Below are positions 53,506 to 64,000 of a stretch of DNA of 64,000 bases, piece after piece. Location: NCBI RefSeq assembly GCF_900090045.1, contig NC_041777.1, positions 248,001-312,000 on the forward strand, in the 5' to 3' direction. Within the stretch, counting starts at the first letter, position 1, and each line of letters starts with the position of its first letter. The translations under genes and the position numbers were made by a program. This DNA comes from Plasmodium malariae. Its lineage: Eukaryota; Apicomplexa; Aconoidasida; Haemosporida; Plasmodiidae. The notes under the pieces were generated by a model that was not told the DNA's origin, did no database searches, and saw only the letters and a program-made list of their open reading frames with translations.

Positions 53506-54794
53506 GAAATTTAAAAGAAGAAAAAAAAGAAAAGTATGAATGAACGAATGAATGAACGAATGAATAAACTAATAAATTAATGAAAAGGAAAAAAGAAATA
53601 CACCCCTTATTATGCTACATAAGAGATTATTTATAAAGTATATGTGCTAGGATCCAATGTAAGCATATCATTTAGTTGACAATTAAAAAATATACAATTT
53701 GCACATTTTACATTCACTTTTGCAAGATAAATATTATCACAACTTTTCTTTTTAAATGAACAGGACAATCATTTTAATTCTACATTTAAAAAAAAAAAAA
53801 AAAAAAATATTAACTTACGTATATTTGTATATATGTGTAAATGTATCCACTTTTTAACTTGACTCATATTTCTTTTACTATCCATAAGTGTTCTTTCTAA
53901 TGTTTTACATTTAAACTCTTTTTTAACGACATAATGGAAAACTTAATTAGTGGGGAAATTATGGGTATCCTTATTAAAGATAAGAATAGAGCATCATTTG
54001 CGCTCGTCGTCTTTTAAATACATACTAGACAGTTGTAAAATGAAAAAAAAAAATAGTTCAACATATATTTATTTATTTTTCATATATTTATTTCTTATAT
54101 ATTTATTTTTTATTTATCTATTTTTTTTAAACCTGTTTAAGCTTGTTAATCTTTGCAATTTAGTTAAAGCATTTATTCTCGCTTTTCGCGGTACAGTTTA
54201 AGCGATTAAAAAGTTGAAGCCGTTAATATAGACGCAAGAAAAGCGATTAATATTAAACGGACGTATGTGAGTACGTAAAGTTTCATCAATGTGTGTGCGT
54301 GTATGCATGCATATATGTATGTGTTTGTGTACGCACGTATTCAAGCATGTGCTCATGCATGTTTACATTTTAATAATAATATGCGATAATATATATGCAA
54401 TGAAATACATAACATAACACAAGCACGTATATTATGTCAAATCGTGAATAGAACAGCTAAAATAATGAAAAAAAGGAAATTTCCAAATAAGCGCTTAATC
54501 ATATTGTAATAAACAAGCTCATAGCAGGCATAAATAAAGCATAAATTAAAATTTAAAAATTTCGATAAAAATTTGTGTACATATATATCCAATCCATTTG
54601 GACTTAATGTACAAAGAGGTTTTTTATTATTTTGCCAAATACACTATAATACATATACTTAGTAATATAAATATCAGGCTCATATTTTTCCTGAAACCTA
54701 TATATGTTGTGTTAACGTATGGTATTGTATCCTATTATATTTTTTTTTTTTTTTTTCTGTTTAATACAGTTCATTTTGTTCTTTACACTTTTTT
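53506..54794. other. convergent intergenic region (CERLI2 / LISP2)
   Basis: The 3' ends of both genes face this gap. It contains 'aatgaacg' repeats just after CERLI2 (about 53537-53570), a poly-A near 53785 and AT-rich UTR-like DNA. Frames at 53950-54201 (+) are Leu/Phe/Tyr-rich low complexity and are not supported. Confidence 0.65.
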
Positions 54795-57700
54795 TCATTC
54801 ATTCGTCTTATTCTCATTCTCCCACTCATTCGTTTTTTCTTCCTTCATATTTTCATTCTTCCACTCATCTCTTTTTTCTTCCTTCATTTTTTCATTATTC
54901 CAATTGTTCGTCTTATCTTCCTTCACCCATTCTCTTTTTTGTTTTTTTGTCATTCTTTTTTTCTTCCCTCTTTTCCTCTTTTTTTCAGATTTCTGTTTAC
55001 TCCCTATTTCTTCACCTTCTGCAGCTTTTTCTTCATCCCCTACTTCTCGCTGCTTTTCGACTATTTCTTCTTTATTTATTTGGTCATTTGCTTCATCTTT
55101 TTTTCCATATTTATGTTCTCCATTCATTCCACTCCATCTTTTTTTACCACCCTCTTCACTCTTTTCTTCCTCTTTTTTTTTCTTCTTCTTTTTATATTTT
55201 CCTTTTCCCATTTTATTAACTTCTTCTCCAGTTACTTCAGCATATGATACATCGTTTCTTTTGTGAAACGCTTCCTCTTCTTGTTCATCATCCGTTACCC
55301 ACTCCTTTTCTTCATCAGTTTCCCATTCCTTGTCCTCGTCAGTATCCCAATTCTTTTTCTTTTGATCCCACCATTTCTTTTCCGCACCAGTCATTAATTT
55401 CATTTCATCATCAGTCATCCATTTCTTTTTCCTTTCATCCCACCATTTCTTTTCCTTTTTAGCTTTCAATATATTTTCCCCGTCGGATCCCCATTTCAGT
55501 TTCTCTTCATCTCTCCATTTCTTATACTCTGTATATTTCTTCCCTTTATCTAGTGTATCCACATCTCCCCTTTCTTCTTCAACGTCTTCTTCGGATGTAG
55601 TTTCCCCTAGCATAGGAGGGTAGTATTCTTTAAAGAGTTTCAGAGACTTATTAATTTGTTCATTTACGTTAGGTTTCTCTTCATATATCAATGAGATAAA
55701 TTTAGGGTGGATCATCTCTTCATAGTACTTGTTATATTTTTCTTCATATTTTGGTAATACGACTTTAACATTTTTGGACCTATTAATTAAAGCAATATTT
55801 TGGGATTTTCCTGCTTGTAATATGCTGTCTTGGATATCCATAGCGTTTTTTAATGATTTATATTTCGAACTTACATGTTCATTCTCTGTATTTTCATCAT
55901 AGTCCATTAATAAGTCACTTCGTACGTCAATACCGCCATGGTTATCCCACTGGTTACCCCAGTTCTCATCCCACTGTCTATCCGAGTACCTATCCCATTG
56001 GCTATCTGAGGGTCTATACCACAGTCTATCCAAGGGCCTATACCATTGTCTACCCGAAGGCCTGTACCACTGATTATCCCAGAGTCTATCCCACTGGCTA
56101 TCCGAGGGTTTATACCACTGGCTATCCGAGGGTTTATACCATTGACTATCCCAGTGGATACCCCACTGGCTATCCCATTTACCGTAGTCATCACCATCTA
56201 ACTCGCTATCCGAATGGTCATATTCATCATCATGGTCATAATGCCCAGATATACTCTTTTTTTTTTTATAGAAATTTCCTACCCTCATTTTATCCATTAT
56301 ACGGTTAAGTTGAGATAATACCTCGAGTTTACTCCTTTCGCCCTGATGAGTCATACTGTTCATATCCCTACCTGTATCTGACAAAGTACTACCACGAATA
56401 TAATAATTATTAAAAAAATTATGTCCATTATTATAAAATTGTTCTGTATCTAGTTTCGAATCGTAATTAAATTTTTTTTTTCTTTCTGCTGAAAAATTTC
56501 TCATATCTTTTGTTAATCCAATAGGACTATTTAAATGAACACTATTACTCTTTTGAACTTTTATTATTATCCTTCCAATGTATAGCAATTTATTTGCACT
56601 ATAATAATTGCAAGAACACGATACAATTTTATTTTCACTCTGTTTACTTAATTTTATATATCTTGTATGGTTTGTATGTATTTGTCCTTTTAAAATACTG
56701 GATGTAGGAAAAACTATACTCCCGGGTACTACATCTTCAGCAGGTTCATTGTCATTAACATATTCAAAACAATTAAAAGGTTCAGTTTTGAAAAAACCAA
56801 AGTCTTCATTCCTTTCTTCCCTTATCATATACTTTTCCCTAGTATTAGTAGTAACACTATAATCTTCTAAAATAATATTATCCTTTCTTTGAAATCTGTA
56901 GGGCGGTCCACACTGGAAACCAACAATTTCGTCTGAAGCATGTACTATACAATCATTTCCTGTATTTATATCATTTAGAATTATTTTATTACTTAAAAAG
57001 GATTCTCTCAGAGCATACTCTTTGTAAGCTTTATTACTCCCTTCATTTATCTGAAATGAACAACCTTTTGTTTTGTCTAAATTTTTTTTTAAATATATCT
57101 TAATAGGAAAAGATTCATGTTTATCATTAACTTCACTACTTGCATCATTCTTAAAAGCACAATGTAAAAATATGTCATTCTGTACAAACATAGGAGTAAG
57201 TAACTTTTGATAACCATCATCAGACTTGAACCCAGTTAGACAACCTGGAATAATCTCTTCAATTTGTTTTAAACGCTTCTTAGAATCATCTGCTGTATCC
57301 GCTAATGTCGATTTTTCATTAAAAGATGAGGAATAACAATTCATATAATCATAACTACTTTTTGAATAAAACATTCCTTTATTTTGTTTCATTTTTATAA
57401 TATTATATGGTCCAGGATTTATAAAATAGTAATTTCCTTTTCTAAATAAACTCTCTCTTTCATTAAATAGACAATTATACGTTAAACACCTATCAGGGTC
57501 ATCTGATCTGTTAATACGTTCATCAAGGCGACGTTCAGGATGTCTGTTACCTAAACTGAATGCATCATACTTATCACCATCAGATTTTACATTAACTGAT
57601 GCTACTGTTTCTAATATATCACATGTATAATAATTACATTTATAAATTTCCTTTTTCCTCATCTCTTTGACATCTCCATCTTCTTCATCATCGTACTCTT

Positions 57701-60700
57701 CTTCCTCTTCTTCCTCTTCTTCCTCATTATATTTGTCCTTCTCTTTGTATTTTTCCTTCTCTCTGTATTTTTCATTATCTTTGAATTTTTCATTATCTTT
57801 GCATTTGTCCATATCTTTGTATTTCTCTTTCTCCTCCTCTCTTTCTTCTTCTTCCTCCTCTTCTAACTCTTCTTCATCGATATACTCATTCGTATATTTC
57901 TTTTCTTTTCCATTTTTTCTATCTGAGGCTGTCTCGATTTCTTGCTTTTCGTCTTCTCCATTCTCTTTCTCATCTTTTCCATTCTTGCCACCTTTTAACT
58001 CAGAATTATTTCCTATTAATACCCACGACCTTTTCTTTTTATTTTTTTTTTCCTCATTACTGTTATTCTTAATTTCTTCAATGTTATCCTTTGATGACAC
58101 CAAGCCTTTACTTCCTTTTGTTAATGTATATAAACTTTTAGCATCTTTTTTGCCTTCTTCCTTCTTTTTATCATCGTCTAAACCTTCTTTCCATTCTTCA
58201 ATCTCTGACAGGATTCTATAACTTGTTTTATTTCCTTCATTATTTTTCATTTTCATTCTTATCATTGTCATTCCTTTTTCATTTTCACTGTCTGTCTCCA
58301 TTCCTTCTTTCTTATTTCCGATAGGATTCTATAACTTGTTTTATTTCCTTCATTATTTTTTCATTTTCATTCTTATCATTGTCATTCTTTCATTTCACTG
58401 TCTGAATCTCCATCTCCTTCTTTCTCTTTATTTTCTGATAGGATTCTATAACTTGTTTTATTTCCTTCATTATTTTTTTCATTTTCATTCTTATCATTGT
58501 CATTCCTTTCACTGTCATTCTTTTCACTGTCTGAATCTCCATCTCCTTCTTTCTCTTTATTTTCCGATAGGATTCTATAACTTGTTTTATTTCCTTCATT
58601 ATTTTTTTCATTTTCATTCTTATCATTGTCATTCCTTTCACTGTCATTCTTTCACTGTCTGTCTCCATCTCCTTCTTTCTCTTATTTTCTATAGATTCTA
58701 ACTTGATCATTCATTTTATCATTGTCATTCCTTTCACTGTCATTCTTTCACTGTCTGAATCTCCATCTCCTTCTTTCTCTTTATTTTCTGATAGGATTCT
58801 ATAACTTGTTTTATTTCCTTCATTATTTTTTTCATTTTCATTCTTATCATTGTCATTCTTATCATTGTCGTTCCTTTCACTGTCTGAATCTCCATCTCCT
58901 TCTTTCTCTTTATTTTCCGATAGGATTCTATAACTTGTTTTATTTCCTTCATTATTTTTTTCATTTTCATTCTTATCATTGTCATTCTTATCATTGTCGT
59001 TCCTTTCACTGTCTGAATCTCCATCTCCTTCTTTCTCTTTATTTTCTGATAGGATTCTATAACTTGTTTTATTTCCTTCATTATTTTTTTCATTTTCATT
59101 TTTATCATTGTCATTCTTAGCATTGTCATTCCTTTCACTGTCTGAATCTCCATCTCCATGTTCTCTCTCTTCTTCCTCTGATAAAATCCTATAATTTGTC
59201 TTATTTACTACATTTGCATTTTTCCCTTCGTCATCTTGTTCACTGTTTGAATAATGTGTTCCTTCTCCATTCTCTAATAACAACCTGCACCTCCATGGTT
59301 TTGTATCCCTTGGGGGGCCACTTCCATTTAGTTGATTTTCTTTCTCTCGCTCATTAGAATTATCATCGTGTTTTTTATCATCGTCACTATCTGAACTTTT
59401 ATCGGTGTTTTCTTTATCTTCTGATAAGATCCTGCATTTCTTTTTATCTTTATCACCCTTCTTATCTTTATCATCCTTCTTATCTTTCTTATCTTCCCTA
59501 TCTTTATGTCCTAATGACAGATACCCTGTTTTACCAGAAGTTACTTTTTCAAATTTAACATTAATTGTATAACCATCATCACTATCGCTGCTTTCATCTT
59601 TATTACTTACTAAATTGTAGTTAGATGATAATATTTTCCTCACCTTTTTCGACAGTATTGTCATTCCCCCTTGACAGAATTTATGATTTTGATAATTCGT
59701 GTTTTGCGTTTTCTGTCCATTATTACCATCGTGTGGTACTTCTTTAACCAATTTGATAATAATGTTAGTTTCATTTTTTACGTCATTCAAATGAACATAC
59801 ATTTTTTCCTTTTTTTTAAGATCATCAGAAGAATATGTATTGGTTACACTTGTAGTCAGCCAGTTATCTGCATTGGAGTATAAATCTTTTTTATGTATAG
59901 ATGAACCTTCTGAATGTGCTTTTACATGTCTCTCTTTAGATGCTATTTTGACATATTCATCATTATGCATATATGGGGTAGATGCCACTTCTATAATATT
60001 ATGTTCATAATTAAGTGAAGGAAAAAGGTTTTTATAAATAGATTCATTATCCATATTTATAAATACTTTTGGAAAAAATTTATGAGCAAGATAAGCCAAA
60101 ATTTTATAAATTCTTCTTTTCCAACTAAAAGGTTGAATACTATTTGTATGTTCATTCTTTTGAAAAAACAAATTTTCTTCAAATTCGCTCGTTCGATTAT
60201 TGGAGTGGTCAGAATGGACAGAGTAGTTAGAATGGTCAGATTGATCAGAAGTGTTTATTAAAATATGAATCAGTTGTACTGTTCTACTGAACATAGTATT
60301 AGAAAAATGTTTCACTCTATTTAGAATTGTGCTAACAATATGAAACGGCCAAAATTCTTCCTTCTCATTCGTATAATATATATCATTATTATACCCATAG
60401 AAAAATGAATTGTCCTTTTTTTCAGTAAAAAGTAAAAATCCAGATGCTTTGACATTATCTTGTTTTTCAATCGGCATATATATTATTTTTTTATGAGGTA
60501 CTATATGGTGTCCATTATTTGTGTATACTTTTTTATTGCCTTTTTTTCCATCATCAGCTGAAATGTGTGGTACATAAAAGGGACAGTTTTCATGAATATT
60601 TGTTATATTCGCAAAATTCGTAAAATTCGTCATATTCGCTATATTTGTAAAATTTTTTGAAGCAGCCAGGTTTTTATTTTCTTTATTACTACATACAGTA

Positions 60701-60870
60701 GTATGGGTGTTAGTTAAAGTAGTAGACTCCGTTCGACGGTTATCATCATAATTATGTTTTGTTATATGCCTTTTTTTTATAGAAGAATATTCCATATACT
60801 TTGCTACGAGAACGAAAAGAGAAAGAAGAATTATTCTCTTCAGCGACGTATTTCCTACAGCTTCTTTCAT
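54795..60870 (-). CDS. LISP2: liver-specific protein 2 (LISP2), 6-cys-like, frame broken in repeats
   Basis: About 2,000 codons read in two frames: 60870 down to about 58745, and about 58260 down to the stop at 54795. The ATG at 60870 precedes a hydrophobic segment (IILLSLFVLVA), a signal peptide; the longer upstream frame runs through pentamer repeats. A Ser/Asn/Asp-rich region is followed by 129-bp acidic repeats, each containing RILSE. Next come Glu/Lys-rich stretches and a modified s48/45 region: a partial domain ('PGCLTGF', about residue 352 counted from 58301) and a full six-cysteine domain ('GCSFQI' about 412 to 'SCSCNYY' about 563). A Trp-rich octapeptide array (55925-56180) and a Lys/Glu/Trp-rich tail close the protein. 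In P. berghei LISP2 is exported to the hepatocyte cytoplasm in late liver stages and is needed for merozoite formation. Several base-length differences between repeat copies at 58230-58760 break the frame; consensus error or a real lesion are both possible. Synteny matches PF3D7_0405300. Confidence 0.9.
55925..56180 (-). repeat. 24-bp coding repeat (Trp-rich octapeptides) in LISP2
   Basis: About ten degenerate 24-bp units encode octapeptides such as S-D-S-Q-W-Y-K-P and S-D-S-Q-W-D-R-L, putting Trp at nearly every eighth residue and sometimes every fourth. The antisense Ile/Gly-rich frame over the same array is a shadow. Confidence 0.88.
58200..59195 (-). repeat. 129-bp coding repeat array in LISP2
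   Basis: Units are spaced exactly 129 bp where intact ('ataggattct' at 58438/58567 and 58791/58920/59049). Each encodes 43 residues: RILSE, then NKEKEG, D/S/E-rich, N-D-N-D-K and K-N-N-E-G-N-K-T-S-Y. Spacing is irregular for 58208-58321 (113), 58321-58438 (117) and 58567-58791 (224 for two units). One copy at about 58640-58715 is garbled by many small deletions. More diverged units lie upstream to 59433. Confidence 0.92.
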
Positions 60871-60897
60871 GTTTTGTAAGCATATATCGAGAAAAAA

Positions 60898-61165
60898 AAA
60901 AATAATAATAAAGCAAAATAGAATAAAATAAAACGAAACACAATAATATAAAGCAAAATAGAATAAAACGAAATAGGATAAAATAGAATAAAATAAAACG
61001 AAATAGGATAAAATAGAATAAAATAAAACGAAACACAATAATATAAAGCAAAATAGAATAAAACGAAACTGAATAAAATAAACCAGAATAGAATAAAATA
61101 AAACGAAACAGAATAAAATAAACCAAAATAGAACAAAATAAAATGAAATAGAATAAAATAAGAAT
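60898..61165. repeat. pentamer-derived array (AAATA/GAATA/AAACG)
   Basis: Higher-order blocks built from 'gaata', 'aaata', 'aaacg' and 'aaaca' pentamers, about 50 copies, beginning about 30 bp upstream of the LISP2 start codon. All minus frames across it are nearly stop-free, which falsely extends the LISP2 frame to 61038. Confidence 0.93.
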
Positions 61166-62127
61166 ATATTCCTTAATAAAAATAATTTCCTTTTTGTTAT
61201 ATTTATAATGATTTTTTTTTTTTTTTTTTTTATATCTTTGTCGATTAATTATAAATGAAATGTTTTAATAATTTTGTTAACATTCTTTCTTTTGCGACAC
61301 AATAAATAAGCATACATACATCCGCACATCGGTGAGTGGTTGTGTACATATAAATATATAAAACCATATGAACATTCATACATGCTCGCAACCTCTTTTA
61401 ATGCAAACTTCGATATTTGGCCACTTCGACCATGTCAGAGGAAGAAATAAAGACCTTAGTAGATAAACCCCAACAATGATACTACATTATGATATGTAGA
61501 TTTTTGCACACATGCATATGTACACACAAATGTACATATCCGCTCGTGTGTATACATGAATCTATGATCAGAGAGACGCCTTAAAACACAAGGAAATTGG
61601 ATAAACGTAACTGGAGCCACTTAAAATTTTTTGCAATATTAATTTATTTCTTGCACATGCAGATTAATGAAATATCAACTGTGAGATCAACTGTGTAAGT
61701 TTTGGAGCGACATTGATGTGGACGATCTCTTTCTTTGTGGTTACTACAACTCTTATATGTATTCCGAAAGGAAAATGTCTATTATTAAAGTAAATGAAAC
61801 TACTATACGAGTTTATCGAACCATTTTTCCAAAATAGTTCAGCACATACACTATGAGGATTGAACAGGAAGACGCCATATAAGGGGTAATTATTATTTAA
61901 AATTGTCAAGTAAATATTATATTGATATGAACGCACATATACGACACCCACGCCAAAAAAAAAAAAAAAAAAAAGAAACATATTGCACCATTTAGAAGTA
62001 CTTAACTAAGATAATTTCTATTATAATCTAATTTTTCTTAAACTTATTTTGCACCCACCCCCTCCAATGAACTTACATTTTTGATAGATACACTTTTGTT
62101 CCCTCTTCATTTGGTTTATCTTTGTTT

Positions 62128-62290
62128 TATTATTTTGCTATATTGTTTTGCAATATTATTTTGCAATATTATTTTGCTATATTATTTTGCTATATTATTT
62201 TGCTATATTGTTTTACAATATTATTTTGCTATATTACTTTACTATATTATTTTGCTATATTATTTTACTATATTATTTTGTACTATTACT
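62128..62290. repeat. 13-bp minisatellite (attattttgctat)
   Basis: About 12 copies of 'attattttgctat' with variants 'gcaat', 'acaat' and 'actat'. The three overlapping plus-strand Ile/Leu/Tyr/Phe frames are artefacts of a unit that is not a multiple of three and lacks stops. Confidence 0.9.
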
Positions 62291-63948
62291 TTATTTTATC
62301 ATTATATTCTATTATTTTATTTTTTTTGGTGTATTTTTCTTCTTCCTTTTTCATCAATTATAGTATTCTCATACATGTTCGATATGTGAGTAAGTGTAAA
62401 ATATATTATCACTGGGTGATGAATAATTCAAAAGTTATATGTTAAGGCATCTTCACGATAAATCAAAATTGAGCAATCAAAATTTTTTAAATTCATGTGG
62501 TTAATTTTTATGAGCTACTTATTTTGACCTCATCTTTTGTCTTCAATATATAATGTTTTGTCCGTGATATTATGTTTGCAAAAATATGAGAACAGTCTGA
62601 TATTAGAAGTTTAAAAAAAAAAAAAAAAAAAAAAAGGGCCACTATACATTCAAAATATGGATGTTAAAGGAAAAAAAAGGAAAACGGGTTAATTTTTTGT
62701 TAAATGGGCGTACTTATATCTTAAACATTCAGAATTTTCTCTATTTTGTACTTGCCTTTTATTTTATTTTATTTATTTATTTTATTTGTACATTCGCTCG
62801 TTTGTTTGTTTATTTTTTTTATTTATCGTTCCAAACTGTGCATTATCGTTTGACTGTGATATATAAAATAAAATGTTCGGCAAAATACAAAAAAATATAT
62901 ATAATCTTTTCAATTATATTTTTGATGTGCTATACATATGGAATAAAAGAAAAAAAACAAAAAAAATACTAAAAAAAGTTTTATCTTAAAAAGGGGCAAT
63001 TGAAAAACTCACAAAAAGTCAGGGGAATGTGTTACCAAAATGTTGTTTTCAAAAAAGGATATATATTATAGGAAAAGTGCAAATACATCTCTTGGCAAAT
63101 TATTTTATTTTTTTGGAAAAATATATTTGTATTTATAGCTTTGTAATATATGTGTACAAATACAAGTATATATATGCGTAAACGTTAACCCGCAATGGTT
63201 AAATTAAAATATTCATTTATTAAGTGAATACAACATAAGTGTGGAAGAAAAGAAGGGTCATCAAAAAGATATGTTTTTAAGGATTTAAAAATTATTGTAT
63301 CGCCTACGTGGTAACATAACGTATGATAGCTTACATGCTTATATGTTCTAGCTACGAATGTGTGCATAAGGTGAACGTTTTATATAGGCATATATATTTT
63401 TCCTTTTTTAAAAAAGTAATAAGCACTGTATGGGCAAATTTTTGAGCTTTATACAACTGTGATATAAGTACCCACATTTTAATAATCATATGTATGGATA
63501 TTGATCTCTCTGCTGGATAATTTATTTTTTATTTTTTTTACTTATATATAACGATTTGTTAAAATTGCTTCATTGTAGCTTTTTTCAATACACTATAAGA
63601 AAAAAAAAAAAAAAAAAAAAGGGAACAAATCATTACACATATAATTTTTTTATTATATACTCTATTGTGTCCTGTAGTAACTCCTAATTATAGCACACCT
63701 AAATATTTGCAAGTTGCTATTTAAAGGGGAACTCAAATGTACACATACATATACATATGTATTATATTAATTTATGTGTATATGTAAGTTTAGATCCACT
63801 ATTATAAACAAACTTCGGAACGCGAAATAGTCCAATTCATATGTATGCCTTTTGTGATATGGGGGGACATATCTAGTCTGTTGCAAAAATTAAAACGTTA
63901 CCTTGTGCTTTCTAATGTACAACTTAAAAGCAAATAGTCACGTTGAAT

Positions 63949-63961
63949 ATATCTATCTATC

Positions 63962-64000
<39 letters not shown>
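63949..64000. repeat. (TATC)n-(TA)n microsatellite at window edge
   Basis: 'tatctatctatcta' followed by an uninterrupted TA tract that runs off the right end of the window, so its true length is unknown. Confidence 0.95.

Larger units (their letters stand above)
60871..64000. other. upstream region of LISP2 (3.1 kb)
   Basis: No recognised gene. A pentamer-based array lies next to the LISP2 start (about 60898-61165), a 13-bp repeat at about 62128-62290, and several poly-A/poly-T runs. One less AT-rich patch at about 61400-62110 has short plausible exon-like segments on both strands. The right edge ends in a TA tract cut by the window. Confidence 0.6.

Noticed and set aside
54598..55266. 222-codon Phe/Ser-rich plus-strand frame
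   Set aside because: Antisense shadow of the Lys/Glu-rich tail of LISP2; composition is explained entirely by the opposite strand.
58336..59120. Plus-strand His/Cys/Tyr/Phe repeat frames
   Set aside because: Antisense of the 129-bp LISP2 repeats.
60752..61136. Upstream extension of the LISP2 frame beyond 60870
   Set aside because: It runs through a pentamer array that is stop-free; the ATG at 60870 directly precedes a signal peptide.
62081..62445. Overlapping Ile/Leu/Phe plus-strand frames
   Set aside because: They translate a 13-bp tandem repeat lacking stops.

Overview
This window is nuclear DNA of a malaria parasite (Plasmodium). It is very AT-rich and full of (TA)n tracts, homopolymers and minisatellites. 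It has short GT-AG introns, proteins rich in Asn/Lys/Asp/Glu, and an unmistakable Plasmodium gene set. Base composition and the long, microsatellite-laden intergenic regions suggest a P. malariae or P. ovale type genome; I favour P. malariae, by inference only. Gene order matches, from memory, the P. falciparum chromosome 4 block running from P52 to LISP2, without rearrangement.

Layout, left to right. P52, a GPI-type 6-cysteine protein, lies at 1837-2904 (-). An 8.4 kb stretch without a recognisable gene follows. A giant HEAT-repeat protein that I identify as HEATR6-like is at 11318-24272 (+); one extra base in a coding minisatellite breaks its frame. DPAP3, a cathepsin C-like protease with two exons, is at 25047-27999 (-). 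A secreted, repeat-bearing protein of unknown function is at 29681-31570 (-). P41, a 6-cysteine merozoite surface protein, is at 33075-34199 (-). A DEAD-box RNA helicase of DDX51/Dbp6 type with three exons is at 36353-38622 (-). Sec24B, a COPII coat subunit with five exons, is at 39965-45686 (-). CERLI2, a rhoptry-leaflet protein with eight exons, is at 50390-53505 (+). LISP2, an exported liver-stage protein with a 6-cys-like domain, is at 54795-60870 (-), with its frame broken inside a 129-bp repeat array. The last 3.1 kb is LISP2 upstream DNA with one unexplained higher-GC island.

The genes do not form an operon. Several share a theme of secretion and host contact: P52 (sporozoite), P41, DPAP3 and CERLI2 (merozoite surface and apical organelles), LISP2 (liver stage), and Sec24B (ER export). 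For every spliced gene the exon lengths and phases add up to an uninterrupted frame.

The most interesting observation is in LISP2. Ten RxLxE pentapeptides, the shape of the PEXEL host-export motif, recur at the head of its acidic repeats. Other points of interest are two frame breaks located precisely inside repeats, a Trp-rich octapeptide array in LISP2, a Cys-Ala-Asn triplet cluster in the HEATR6-like protein, and the HEATR6 assignment itself. No tRNA, rRNA, CRISPR array or transposon was seen.
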